Shown here piece after piece: positions 17,145 through 29,160 of a DNA stretch of 34,968 bases. Each line of letters opens with the position of its first letter. The first letter of the stretch is position 1. The DNA lies in assembly GCA_037445085.1 (NCBI GenBank), contig JBBILG010000008.1:1-34968 (forward strand), given 5' to 3'. The stretch comes from JBBILG01 sp037445085 (GTDB lineage Bacteria; Pseudomonadota; Gammaproteobacteria; Burkholderiales; Methylophilaceae). The notes under the pieces were generated by a model. That model was not told where the DNA came from, searched no databases, and saw nothing but the letters and a program-made list of their open reading frames with translations. The position numbers and the translations under genes were made by a program.

Positions 17145-18941
17145 TCATTCATTGGTACAGGCTTCGATCTCGGCCAGCGAGGTGATCCCCTGCTTCACCT
17201 TGAGCAGTCCGGACTGGCGCAGGTCGCGCACGCCCTCGCGCCTGGCCTGGGCGGCAATGTCGTGGGCCGTGCCGTTCTGCATGATGATGCGGCTCATTTC
17301 CTCGGATACCGGCATCACCTGGTAGATGCCCACGCGCCCCTTGTAGCCGCTGTTGTTGCAGGCCTCGCAGCCGCCTTCCCTGGGGCCGAACATCTGCCAG
17401 CCCCCGTCCAGGTCGGCCTCTGCGAAGCCGGCATGCAGCAGGGCTTCCTTCGGGATGTCCACCGGCTGCCGGCAGTGGGCGCACAGGCGGCGCGCCAGGC
17501 GCTGCGCGGTGATCAGGTTGACCGCCGAGGCGATGTTGAACGGCGCCACCCCCATGTTGGCCAGGCGGGTCAGGGTCGAGGGGGCGTCGTTGGTGTGCAG
17601 GGTGGACAATACCAGGTGACCGGTCTGCGCCGCCTTGATGGCGATGTCCGCGGTTTCCAGGTCGCGGATCTCGCCGACCATGATGATATCCGGATCCTGG
17701 CGCAGGAAGGAGCGCAGCGCAACGGCGAAGGTCAGCCCGGCCTTTTCGTTGACGTTGACCTGGTTGATGCCGGGCAGGTTGATTTCCGCCGGGTCTTCCG
17801 CGGTGGAAATGTTGATGCCCGGCTGGTTGAGGATGTTGAGGCAGGTGTAGAGCGACACCGTCTTGCCCGAGCCGGTGGTGCCGGTCATCATTCTTTTGTT
17901 GGCCTTTGGTTTTTGGATGAGAATTGTTAACGCCGGCACGCTTTCGTGTTCGGTAACNNNNNNNNNNACCATGCCGTAGGGGCGGTGAATGGCGTCGAGC
18001 AGCGCCTGCATCTGGTCCGGCTCGTAGCCCAGCGCCTCGATGCCCAGCATGGCGCTGGAGGAATCGAGGATGCGCATGACGATCTTCTCGCCCTGCAGGG
18101 TGGGCAGGGTGCTGATGCGGAAATCGATGGCGCGGGTCTTGGACAGCACCAGTTTCATGCGGCCGTCCTGCGGCACCCGCTTCTCCGAGATGTCCATGCT
18201 GGAGATCACTTTGATGCGCGAGGCGATCTTGTCCTTGATGGCGAGCGGGGGCCGGGCGATTTCGCGCAGCACGCCATCGACGCGGTAGCGGATGCGGTAG
18301 AACTTTTCGTAGGGCTCGAAGTGCAGGTCGGACGCCCCCATGTTGATGGCATCCAGCAGGGTTTTCTGGATGTACTTGACCACCGGCGCATCGTCGATTT
18401 CCGCGTTGACTTCGGCTTCTTTCGGCGCCTCGTCGCCATGCAGCTCGAAGTTGATGTCGCCGTCCACGCCCAGCGATTTCAGCGAGCTGTCGTCGTTTTC
18501 GATGATGCGGTTGATCCAGCGCCCCAGCTTGTCGTCCTCCACCACTACCGGCGACAGCGTCATGCCCACCTGGAACTGCACGTCATCCAGCGCATGCAGG
18601 TTGGTGGGGTCGGACAGGGCGGTGAACAGGGTGTTGCCGCGGCTTTGCAGCGCAAGCACCCGGTAGTTCTGCATCAGCCTGGCATCGATGGTCTTTTTCG
18701 GCAGGTAATCCGGGTCGATGGCGTCGAGATCGAACAAGGGAAAGCCGAAGGCGGAGGAGGCGGTCTCGGCGATTTCGAGCGCGGTGAGCTTGCGGCTCTG
18801 CACCAGCTGCGTCACGAAAGGGACGTTGTGGCTGTTGGCCTGCGTCTGCAGGGATTCCGCCTCCTGCTCGGTCAGGCGGTTTTCCTGCACCAGCATGCGG
18901 GCCAGGCCGCCCAGCTTGATCGGTGTCGGTGCAGCGACCAT
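17145..18941 (-). CDS. pilB: Type IV pilus assembly ATPase PilB, interrupted by an assembly gap
   Basis: PilB is the hexameric GspE-type ATPase that powers pilus extension. Visible features are an N-terminal MshEN-like domain, the segment VVKYIQKTLLDAINMGASDLHFEPYE, Walker A TGTTGSGKT, the Asp box AEDPAEINLPG, Walker B DPDIIMVGEIRD, the His box LSTLHTNDAPST, and a zinc tetracysteine (CAHC ... CEAC). The frame stays open over 598 codons, but the product is about 24 residues longer than expected. Between RPYGM and TGTTGSGKT, where homologues have only a few hydrophobic residues, there are 10 unknown bases plus about 70 bp of unrelated sequence (17888-17967). This looks like a contig junction. 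The true gene is probably intact and about 574 residues long. Its ATG is at 18941, with no strong ribosome-binding site. Confidence 0.93.
   Translation of the reverse strand: MVAAPTPIKLGGLARMLVQENRLTEQEAESLQTQANSHNVPFVTQLVQSRKLTALEIAETASSAFGFPLFDLDAIDPDYLPKKTIDARLMQNYRVLALQSRGNTLFTALSDPTNLHALDDVQFQVGMTLSPVVVEDDKLGRWINRIIENDDSSLKSLGVDGDINFELHGDEAPKEAEVNAEIDDAPVVKYIQKTLLDAINMGASDLHFEPYEKFYRIRYRVDGVLREIARPPLAIKDKIASRIKVISSMDISEKRVPQDGRMKLVLSKTRAIDFRISTLPTLQGEKIVMRILDSSSAMLGIEALGYEPDQMQALLDAIHRPYGMXXXXVTEHESVPALTILIQKPKANKRMMTGTTGSGKTVSLYTCLNILNQPGINISTAEDPAEINLPGINQVNVNEKAGLTFAVALRSFLRQDPDIIMVGEIRDLETADIAIKAAQTGHLVLSTLHTNDAPSTLTRLANMGVAPFNIASAVNLITAQRLARRLCAHCRQPVDIPKEALLHAGFAEADLDGGWQMFGPREGGCEACNNSGYKGRVGIYQVMPVSEEMSRIIMQNGTAHDIAAQARREGVRDLRQSGLLKVKQGITSLAEIEACTNE
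17888..17967. other. Assembly gap (10 N) with about 70 bp of foreign-looking contig end
   Basis: 17958-17967 are N. To the right, the pilB sequence resumes cleanly at ACCATGCCGTAGGG. To the left, pilB homology stops at about 17887 (after CCGGTCA). The 70 bases 17888-17957 do not encode PilB, have about 44% GC by my count against a much higher GC in the surrounding genes, and contain T-runs. They may be a chimeric or mis-trimmed contig end, or the edge of an element that broke the assembly. Confidence 0.85.
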
Positions 18942-19052
18942 CGTTCAGTTCTGCGGCATGGCGTAAAGGGCGGCGGCGGGTGTCATCAGCCAAGAATGAT
19001 GCACGCGGGCGCCCTGTTTGTAAAGGATGGCGCCGCTGCGGCGGGGCGCAAG

Positions 19053-19109
19053 AAATCCCCAGAAAATCCCCAGAAAATTCTTGACTTCTGCGCACAACCC
19101 ACGTAAAAA
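19053..19109 (+). promoter_or_regulatory. Promoter of the cold-shock gene with upstream tandem A-rich repeat
   Basis: A sigma-70-type promoter is visible: -35 TTGACT at 19081-19086, a 17-bp spacer and -10 TAAAAA at 19104-19109. Transcription would start near 19116, giving a leader of about 100 nt before the csp ATG. Directly upstream, the 11-mer AAATCCCCAGA is repeated twice in tandem (19053-19074) and followed by another AAAT. This places phased A-tracts where an UP element would lie. The rest of the 18942-19218 spacer shows no gene. Confidence 0.6.
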
Positions 19110-19218
19110 CGCGGTCAGGCGTTTGGATTCAAGTTTTATCTGGCCGGACAACACCGACTCAAGGTCTTGAAGAACAAACTTTGGGGGCGCCTCCCTGGTT
19201 TATGCAAGGATGCAAGAA

Positions 19219-19425
19219 ATGGCAACTGGTACTGTTAAGTGGTTCAACGACTCCAAGGGGTTTGGCTTCATCACCCCCGACGCAGGCGGCGACGACCTGT
19301 TCGCGCACTTTTCCGCGATTGTCGCGAGTGGCTACAAGAGCCTGAAGGAAGGCGAGAAGGTCACCTTCGACGTGACCGAAGGCCCCAAGGGCAAGCAGGC
19401 GTCGAACATCCAGAAGGCTGGCTAA
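19219..19425 (+). CDS. CspA-family cold-shock / RNA chaperone protein
   Basis: This small (68-residue) single cold-shock domain protein binds single-stranded RNA and DNA and melts RNA structure. It has RNP1 KGFGFI at 13-18 and the RNP2-like LFAHFS at 27-32, plus the family N-terminus MATGTVKWFN and C-terminal QASNIQKAG. The ATG at 19219 is preceded by AAGGA. An in-frame ATG at 19210 would add three residues and is less likely. The roughly 100-nt leader and strong terminator make it a monocistronic unit. A long leader is common for csp genes, but I did not identify a cold-box sequence, and whether it is cold-induced is unknown. Confidence 0.95.
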   Translation: MATGTVKWFNDSKGFGFITPDAGGDDLFAHFSAIVASGYKSLKEGEKVTFDVTEGPKGKQASNIQKAG

Positions 19426-19448
19426 AAGCACAGCGTTTCCGATGAAAG

Positions 19449-19473
19449 TGGCCCGCATGCGGGCCATTTTTTT
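19449..19473 (+). terminator. Intrinsic terminator after csp
   Basis: TGGCCCGCATGCGGGCCA (19449-19466) is a perfect 18-bp palindrome followed by seven Ts (19467-19473). It lies 24 nt after the csp stop and 20 nt from the end of the convergent icd gene, so the stem could also serve icd, though no T-run follows on that strand. Confidence 0.9.
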
Positions 19474-19492
19474 GTTTGTTGGTGCGCCGCGC

Positions 19493-20731
<1,239 letters not shown>

Positions 20732-20787
20732 GACGGATTCAAGCTCCTGGGGTCTGTTTGTCGGATGATGTGCCTGTGCGGCGGCGC

Positions 20788-20871
20788 GGCTTTGGGGCAG
20801 GGCAAGGCACGGCGACGCGGCAATGCCTGCCGCCTTGCCGGGAGCCGCAACACCGCCACGTGCCCAAAGCC
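20788..20871. repeat. Nested inverted repeat A in the icd-rluE spacer
   Basis: The outer arms GGCTTTGGG (20788-20796) and CCCAAAGCC (20863-20871) are perfect. Inside them, GGCAAGGC (20801-20808) pairs with GCCTTGCC (20832-20839), and GCGGCA (20817-20822) with TGCCGC (20828-20833). The last two arms overlap by two bases, so the inner folds are alternatives. The sequence could fold as a long structured RNA on either strand. It would be in the icd 5' leader if icd is transcribed from far upstream. Confidence 0.6.
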
Positions 20872-20891
20872 ATCCCGCGCCGTCCGGGTGA

Positions 20892-20984
20892 TTGCGAAAA
20901 GACGCCATCTGCGGTGTTGCAGAGCTTGCGAATGAAACAACCATTCGTTGCGCTCCGCGTCTTGCATCTGACGTCTTTTCGCAA
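20892..20984. repeat. 93-bp imperfect palindrome B in the icd-rluE spacer
   Basis: Perfect 13-bp outer arms TTGCGAAAAGACG (20892-20904) and CGTCTTTTCGCAA (20972-20984) enclose a sequence whose centre forms CGAATG / CATTCG around a 7-nt loop (AAACAAC). Both halves are exactly 43 nt. The middle of the arms is largely unpaired in simple register. It ends 37 bp before the rluE start codon. I see no open reading frame of recognisable function in the 290-bp spacer 20732-21021. Confidence 0.65.
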
Positions 20985-21021
20985 ATAATGTATCCGGTCA
21001 ATCATTTGCAGGCAGACCCTG

Positions 21022-21609
21022 GTGATCATCCTGTTCAATAAACCGTACAACGTGGTTTGCCAGTTCGGCAAGCACGATACGCGCCCGACGCTCAGGGACT
21101 ACATCGCGGTTCCGGGAGTGTATGCGGCGGGTCGGCTGGATACCGACAGCGAAGGACTGCTCATTCTAACCGATGACGGACGGCTGCAACACCGGCTGAC
21201 CGACCCGCGCCACAAACTGCCCAAGACCTACTGGGCGCAGGTGGAAGGCGCGCCGCGTGATGCCGATTTGGCGCCGCTACGCCGCGGCATCGACCTGGGC
21301 GATTTCACCACCCTGCCGGCGCGGGCGCGCGTCATCGCCGAGCCGCCCGGGCTGTGGTCGCGCACCCCACCCATCCGCGAGCGCCGCGCCATCCCCGTCG
21401 CCTGGCTGGAAATCGTCATCGTCGAGGGCAAGAACCGTCAGGTGCGACGCATGACGGCCAGGATCGGCTTCCCCACCCTGCGCCTGATCCGCCGGGCGAT
21501 TGGCGACTATACGCTGGATGGGCTCGCCCCCGGTGAATGGCGGCAGGTTGGCATGCCGTTTGCGGGCAATCGGCACATCACATCGCCAGGGGGAGGCAGA
21601 ACGCCATGA
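21022..21609 (+). CDS. rluE: 23S rRNA pseudouridine(2457) synthase RluE
   Basis: RluE is an RsuA-family pseudouridine synthase that modifies U2457 of 23S rRNA in E. coli. The 195-residue protein starts ILFNKPYNVVCQF and has the catalytic segment AAGRLDTDSEGLLILT with Asp40, the RluE-specific WSRTPPIRERRAIP, and EGKNRQVRRMTARIGFPTLRLIR. It closely follows E. coli RluE. The start is a GTG at 21022 with a weak ribosome-binding site; no in-frame upstream start is available. It overlaps the next gene by 4 nt. Confidence 0.93.
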   Translation: MIILFNKPYNVVCQFGKHDTRPTLRDYIAVPGVYAAGRLDTDSEGLLILTDDGRLQHRLTDPRHKLPKTYWAQVEGAPRDADLAPLRRGIDLGDFTTLPARARVIAEPPGLWSRTPPIRERRAIPVAWLEIVIVEGKNRQVRRMTARIGFPTLRLIRRAIGDYTLDGLAPGEWRQVGMPFAGNRHITSPGGGRTP

Positions 21610-22319
21610 GCAGGCCGGTCGCCATTTTCCGCCACGCCCGCAGCGAAGGGCCGGGCCATCTCGCCGCGTTTCTTGATGCGCGGGGGATTCCCTGGCGCCT
21701 CATCCGCATCGATGCGGGAGACGCCGTGCCGGCATGCGTACGGGAATATGCCGGGCTGGTGTTCATGGGCGGCCCCATGAGCGTCCATGACGACCTGCCA
21801 TGGATCGCGCCGGTGCTGGCACTGATCCGGGGCGCGGTGGGCGCCGGCATCCCCGTTCTGGGGCATTGTCTGGGCGGGCAGCTGATGGCCAGGGCCCTGG
21901 ACGGCACGGTGGGGCCGAACCCGGTCAAGGAAATCGGCTGGGGCGAGGTGACGGTGGCCGGGAGCGATCAGGCCAGACTGTGGTTCGGGGATGTGCAGCA
22001 TTTCACCGCCTTTCACTGGCACGGCGAGACCTTCAGCGTGCCGCCGGGGGCGAGCCCCTTGCTCTCCAGCGCGCACTGTCCGCACCAGGCTTTCGCCATC
22101 GGCCCCCATCTGGCGCTGCAATGCCATGTCGAGATGACCGCCGCCATGGTGGAGGCGTGGTGCCGGCTGGGGGCAAAGGAACTGCGTGAGGCGGCGGCCA
22201 GCCCGGGCGTGCAGCCGGCCGCGGAAATCCTGCGCGATCTGCCGGCGCGGGTGGCCGCGCTCAATGCCCGCGCCGCGGCGATCTATGATCGCTGGGCAGA
22301 AGGGCTGCGAGGGGGATGA
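21606..22319 (+). CDS. Class I glutamine amidotransferase-like protein (GuaA-type GATase domain)
   Basis: This 237-residue stand-alone class I amidotransferase domain resembles the GuaA N-terminal half and YfeJ-like proteins. The nucleophile elbow is GHCLGGQ with Cys88, and the His-x-Glu pair is in LQCHVEMT (His174, Glu176), so the triad is complete. The oxyanion strand FMGGPMSVHD is at 53-62. Its amino-acceptor substrate is unknown, since no synthetase domain is fused or adjacent. Proteins of this group are usually annotated as type 1 glutamine amidotransferases or as gamma-glutamyl hydrolase-like. The ATG at 21606 overlaps the rluE stop (ATGA) and has GGGGGAGG upstream. Confidence 0.88.
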   Translation: MSRPVAIFRHARSEGPGHLAAFLDARGIPWRLIRIDAGDAVPACVREYAGLVFMGGPMSVHDDLPWIAPVLALIRGAVGAGIPVLGHCLGGQLMARALDGTVGPNPVKEIGWGEVTVAGSDQARLWFGDVQHFTAFHWHGETFSVPPGASPLLSSAHCPHQAFAIGPHLALQCHVEMTAAMVEAWCRLGAKELREAAASPGVQPAAEILRDLPARVAALNARAAAIYDRWAEGLRGG

Positions 22320-22403
22320 CGGGCTGCCGGGGCGACAATCGCTCCGCACAAGCCGCGGACAGCTCCGCCGCACATTCCAGGTGCTTGTCGGCGCACGCCT
22401 TTT

Positions 22404-22433
22404 TTGAGGCAGGGGCCGGGGCTATGCTAGAAT
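22404..22433 (+). promoter_or_regulatory. Candidate sigma-70 promoter of aroC
   Basis: TTGAGG (22404-22409), an 18-bp spacer and TAGAAT (22428-22433) lie in the 142-bp spacer before aroC. This would give a short leader of about 20 nt. The match is moderate (4 or 5 of 6 at each box). Confidence 0.45.
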
Positions 22434-22461
22434 CTCAGGCGGCAAATTTCGGGATCGTTCC

Positions 22462-23565
22462 ATGTCCGGCAACACCCTGGGTACCTTGTTCACCGTCACC
22501 ACCTTCGGCGAGTCGCACGGCGCCGGCATCGGCTGCGTGGTCGACGGCTGCCCGCCAGGTCTGGCGCTCAGCGAGGCCGACATCCAGCCCGAGCTGGACC
22601 GGCGCAAACCCGGTACTTCGCGCCATGTCACCCAGCGCCGGGAACCGGACACGGTGGAAATCCTCTCCGGCGTGTTTGAGGGACGCACCACCGGAACCCC
22701 CATCGCCCTGCTGATCCGCAACCGGGATCAGCGCAGCCAGGATTACGGCAACATTGCCGAGACTTTCCGGCCCGGCCACGCCGACTACACCTACTGGCAG
22801 AAATACGGCATCCGCGACTACCGCGGCGGCGGCCGCTCCAGCGCGCGCGAGACGGCGGCACGGGTGGCGGCCGGTGCCATTGCCAGAAAGTGGCTGCGCG
22901 AGCGTCGCGGGGTGGTGATCCGCGGTTGCATGAGCCAGTTGGGCGCGATCGAGATTCCCTTCGCTTCCTGGGACGAAGTCGGCAACAACGCCTTCTTCGC
23001 CGCCAATGCCGAGGTGGTGCCACAACTGGAGGAATACCTTGATCAGGTCCGCGCCGAGCGCGATTCGGTCGGCGCCAGGATCACCGTGGTCGCCGAAAAC
23101 GTGCCGCCCGGCTGGGGCGAGCCGGTATTCGACCGGCTGGACGCGGAAATCGCCTACGCCATGATGGGCATCAATGCCGCCAAGGGGGTGGAAATCGGCG
23201 CCGGCTTCGGCAGTGTCGCCCAGCGCGGCAGCGAGCACGGCGACGAACTGACGCCGCAGGGTTTCGCCAGCAACAACGCCGGCGGCATCCTGGGCGGCAT
23301 TTCCAGCGGCCAGGACATCGTCGTGCAGGTGGCCTTCAAGCCCACTTCCAGCATCCCGCAGCAGCGCCGCTCCATCGACCGGGCCGGCAACCCCGTGACC
23401 ATGCAGACCACCGGGCGCCACGACCCTTGCGTTGGCGTGCGCGCCACCCCCATCTGCGAGGCGATGCTGGCGCTGGTGCTGATGGATCATGCCCTGCGCC
23501 ATCGCGCACAATGCGCCGATGTGGTGTGCCCGACGCCGCCAATTCCGGCGAGCGCGAGGGATTGA
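22462..23565 (+). CDS. aroC: Chorismate synthase AroC
   Basis: AroC makes chorismate from 5-enolpyruvylshikimate-3-phosphate with reduced FMN, the last shikimate-pathway step. The 367-residue protein has the signature GESHG (16-20) and the segments RPGHADYTYWQKYG, DYRGGGRSSARETAARVAAGA, ERDSVGARI, GFGSVAQRGSEHGD, NNAGGILGGISSGQDI and RHDPCVGVRATPICEAM, all typical of the bacterial monofunctional enzyme. The length is close to E. coli AroC (361). It appears to be transcribed alone from its own promoter. Confidence 0.98.
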   Translation: MSGNTLGTLFTVTTFGESHGAGIGCVVDGCPPGLALSEADIQPELDRRKPGTSRHVTQRREPDTVEILSGVFEGRTTGTPIALLIRNRDQRSQDYGNIAETFRPGHADYTYWQKYGIRDYRGGGRSSARETAARVAAGAIARKWLRERRGVVIRGCMSQLGAIEIPFASWDEVGNNAFFAANAEVVPQLEEYLDQVRAERDSVGARITVVAENVPPGWGEPVFDRLDAEIAYAMMGINAAKGVEIGAGFGSVAQRGSEHGDELTPQGFASNNAGGILGGISSGQDIVVQVAFKPTSSIPQQRRSIDRAGNPVTMQTTGRHDPCVGVRATPICEAMLALVLMDHALRHRAQCADVVCPTPPIPASARD

Positions 23566-23622
23566 GCGTCTGCCGGTACTGACGCGGCCAGGGCGCCGCG
23601 CAAGGCCGGCCGCGGGGTCCCG

Positions 23623-24288
23623 TCAGGTGCGGTGCAGGTAGCGGGCGTCGTCGAAGGTGGCAAGCCAGCCCGGGCGGTAGGCGGTCATCAGCGTGACCGC
23701 CATGCCGGTGAGCAGCGCCTCGGCCCAGCCCATCAGGATGAAATAAGGCAGGAAGTGGCTGCCGAGATAGCTGCCGGCATAGATGCCGGAGAGGCTCAGC
23801 AGCAAGGTGGCGGCCAGACCCGAGAGCAGGATGGCGGCACCGGCGCAGGCAAAGGCATTGACGAAGATGTAGATGAAGAGATGGTGGGGCAGCCAGCGAT
23901 CCGCCAGGGCATACACGAGATGGCTGAACAGCACCGGCAGCGCTGCCATCAGCAGCAGGTTGGCGCCGAAGCTGCCCCAGCCGGCATGCCCGGCCAGGGT
24001 GATGCCGGCCAGCACCACGGCAAGCCCCGTCAGCGCGAGCCAGGGGCCGAACATCAGGGTGAACAGGGTGGCGCCGAGCAGGTGCAGCTCCAGCCCCGGC
24101 TTGATGCCGGCCTTGATGCTCCACAGCGCCATGAGTCCGGCGCACATGCCCAGCCACACGTGCAGCAAGGTGCCGTCGCCCAGCCGCCGCCACGGCGCCC
24201 GGCTGGCGGCGAGGGCGAGCGCCAGCACGGCGATCAGGGCGGCCGGCCAGGCGATGGCGGCGGGGAGGAACTGCTCCGGGAAATTCAT
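23623..24288 (-). CDS. Energy-coupling factor transporter permease-like membrane protein (CbiM-like)
   Basis: This is a 221-residue integral membrane protein with about six hydrophobic segments (for example IAWPAALIAVLALALA near the N-terminus, LHLLGATLFTLMFGPWLALTGLAVVL and LMAALPVLFSHLVYALA). The pattern IKPGLELHLLGATLFTLMFG is typical of proteobacterial CbiM/COG3235-type proteins, annotated as ECF transporter permeases for cobalt or nickel but mostly uncharacterised. The His-rich N-terminus of true CbiM is absent, and no cbiN, cbiQ or cbiO gene is adjacent. A metal-transport role is therefore only a possibility. It is divergent from the HAD phosphatase gene across 65 bp. Confidence 0.7.
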   Translation of the reverse strand: MNFPEQFLPAAIAWPAALIAVLALALAASRAPWRRLGDGTLLHVWLGMCAGLMALWSIKAGIKPGLELHLLGATLFTLMFGPWLALTGLAVVLAGITLAGHAGWGSFGANLLLMAALPVLFSHLVYALADRWLPHHLFIYIFVNAFACAGAAILLSGLAATLLLSLSGIYAGSYLGSHFLPYFILMGWAEALLTGMAVTLMTAYRPGWLATFDDARYLHRT

Positions 24289-24353
24289 CGGTGATGTCGC
24301 GCGGATTCAAGTTCGGATAGAATTTACAACTTTTTCGATAGGCGGAGAAGACC

Positions 24354-25016
24354 TTGCAACTGGCCTTGTTCGATCTGGACAACACCCTGCTCGCCGGTGA
24401 CAGCGATTTCGAGTGGGGGCAGTTCCTCATCAGCGAAGGTGTGCTCGACCGCGAGCTGCATCTGGCGCGCAACGTGCAGTTCTACGAGGACTACAAGGCC
24501 GGCACGCTGGACATCCAGGCATTCCTGGCGTTTCAGTTGAAGCCGCTGGCGCAGCATCCGCGCAGCCAGCTCAATGCCTGGCACGCCAGGTACATGGAAC
24601 GGAAGATCCGTCCCATGATCACGGACCAGGCGCGCGCGCTGGTGGAACGACATCGCGCCAAGGGCGACCTGCTGGTGGTCATCACCGCCACCAACGGCTT
24701 CGTCACCGGCCCCATCGCCAGGGAGTTCGGCATCGACCACCTGATCGCCACCACGCCGGAAGAAATCGGCGGCGAGTTCACCGGGAGCGTCTTTGGCGTG
24801 CCCTGCTTCAAGGAAGGCAAGGTCACCCGCCTCATCCAGTGGCTGACCGCGCGCGGCGAGACCCTGAAGAGCTTCGAGGCGAGCTGGTTCTACAGCGATT
24901 CGCACAACGACCTGCCGCTGCTCCATCTGGTCGATCACCCCGTGGCCGTCGATCCCGACCCGGCCCTGCGTGCCCATGCCGAGGCGCATGGCTGGCCGGT
25001 GATCAGCCTGCGCTGA
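24354..25016 (+). CDS. HAD-IB family phosphatase, SerB-like
   Basis: This is a 220-residue haloacid dehalogenase-type hydrolase of the phosphoserine phosphatase-like subfamily IB. Motif I is FDLDNTLL with nucleophile Asp7 and acid Asp9, motif II lies in VVITATNG, and motifs III/IV are KEGK and YSDSHNDLPLL. The cap region is helical (residues about 20-90). Possible substrates include phosphoserine or other small phosphomonoesters; related proteobacterial proteins are annotated as histidinol-phosphatase or SerB-like. The start is a TTG at 24354 preceded by GGAGAAG; the residues after it (QLALFDLDNT) fit the family, and no ATG is available at this end. Confidence 0.85.
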   Translation: MQLALFDLDNTLLAGDSDFEWGQFLISEGVLDRELHLARNVQFYEDYKAGTLDIQAFLAFQLKPLAQHPRSQLNAWHARYMERKIRPMITDQARALVERHRAKGDLLVVITATNGFVTGPIAREFGIDHLIATTPEEIGGEFTGSVFGVPCFKEGKVTRLIQWLTARGETLKSFEASWFYSDSHNDLPLLHLVDHPVAVDPDPALRAHAEAHGWPVISLR

Positions 25017-25033
25017 GATTCGCCCGGGGATTT

Positions 25034-25411
25034 TCAGGCGCCGTCGCGTCCGGCGGCCTCGACGGCCGCCCATTCCGCGTCGGTGAACAATCTCGAGCGG
25101 GTGAGGAAACGCAACCCTTCCGGTCCTTCCAGCGAGAACTGGCCGCCGCGCCCCGGTACGACATCGATGGTGAGCTGGGTGTGTTTCCAGTATGCGTACT
25201 GCGCCTTGCTCATGTAGAACGGGCAGCCGCCGATCTCGCCCAGCCGCACGTCGCTGTCGCCGGTGAGGAATTCCCCGGCCGGATAGCACATCGGGGCGCT
25301 GCCGTCGCAGCAACCGCCGGACTGGTGGAACATGAGCGGGCCGTGCCTGGCCTTGAGGCGTTCGATCAGCGCCAGTGCCGCCGGCGTGGCGGCGACCCTT
25401 TCCACGTGCAT
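25034..25411 (-). CDS. DUF779 protein, linked to aldehyde dehydrogenase
   Basis: This 125-residue protein belongs to the DUF779 family. It is recognised by the motif FHQSGGCCDGSAPMCYP (Cys34, Cys35, Cys42), a later GGCPFY (Cys63) and QLTIDVVPGRGGQFSLEGPEGLRFLTRSR near the end. No biochemical function is established that I know of. The clustered Cys and His suggest metal binding or a redox role. It lies 65 bp downstream of an acetaldehyde dehydrogenase-type gene on the same strand, a pairing I recall in other proteobacteria, and probably shares its sigma-54 transcript. The ATG at 25411 has a strong GGGGAGGA ribosome-binding site. Confidence 0.85.
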   Translation of the reverse strand: MHVERVAATPAALALIERLKARHGPLMFHQSGGCCDGSAPMCYPAGEFLTGDSDVRLGEIGGCPFYMSKAQYAYWKHTQLTIDVVPGRGGQFSLEGPEGLRFLTRSRLFTDAEWAAVEAAGRDGA

Positions 25412-25476
25412 GGCTTGTCCTCCCCATGTGTCCGGCCCTGCGGGAGGGCCGGACGTTTCCTGCCGGCGCGGGGTGC

Positions 25477-26991
<1,515 letters not shown>

Positions 26992-27083
26992 GTCGGGTTT
27001 CTCCTCGTATTGCGTGATGCGGGTGATTGGAAATTCCTTGACCTCGCGTGAGACGTCAGGAAAGATAGTGCGCGAGCCCTTTT

Positions 27084-27098
27084 GCAGCTTTCATGCCA
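27084..27098 (-). promoter_or_regulatory. Sigma-54 (-24/-12) promoter for the aldehyde dehydrogenase operon
   Basis: On the minus strand TGGCATG-AAAG-CTGC reads from 27098 to 27084, next to the consensus TGGCACG-N4-TTGC. The essential GG and GC doublets have exact spacing. Transcription would start near 27072, leaving a leader of about 80 nt before the dehydrogenase ATG. A sigma-54 activator gene stands divergently, which supports the assignment. Confidence 0.8.
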
Positions 27099-27172
27099 CA
27101 CCGCGCTTTCGATCCAGCCTCATGAAAATGTTGATGATTTTTTCTGCTCCGAACGCCCTTCTCTGTTCCGCT

Positions 27173-27209
27173 GTCTCATTTTTTTCGTGGCTCTACCCCG
27201 GAATGAGAC
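27173..27209. promoter_or_regulatory. Inverted repeat at enhancer distance, candidate activator site
   Basis: GTCTCATT (27173-27180) and AATGAGAC (27202-27209) are perfect inverted repeats with 21 bp between them. Relative to the predicted start of the aldehyde dehydrogenase transcript they lie at about -101 to -137, where enhancer-binding proteins usually bind. They also end just before the activator gene's own start at 27214, so autoregulation is possible. Confidence 0.55.
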
Positions 27210-27213
27210 GGCG

Positions 27214-29142
<1,929 letters not shown>

Positions 29143-29160
29143 GTGCGGCACGCACAGGCG

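Noticed and set aside
17888..17957. An intein or domain insertion in PilB
   Set aside because: The extra segment is too short, ends at Ns, has foreign base composition and carries no intein splice-junction motifs. An assembly break is the simpler reading.
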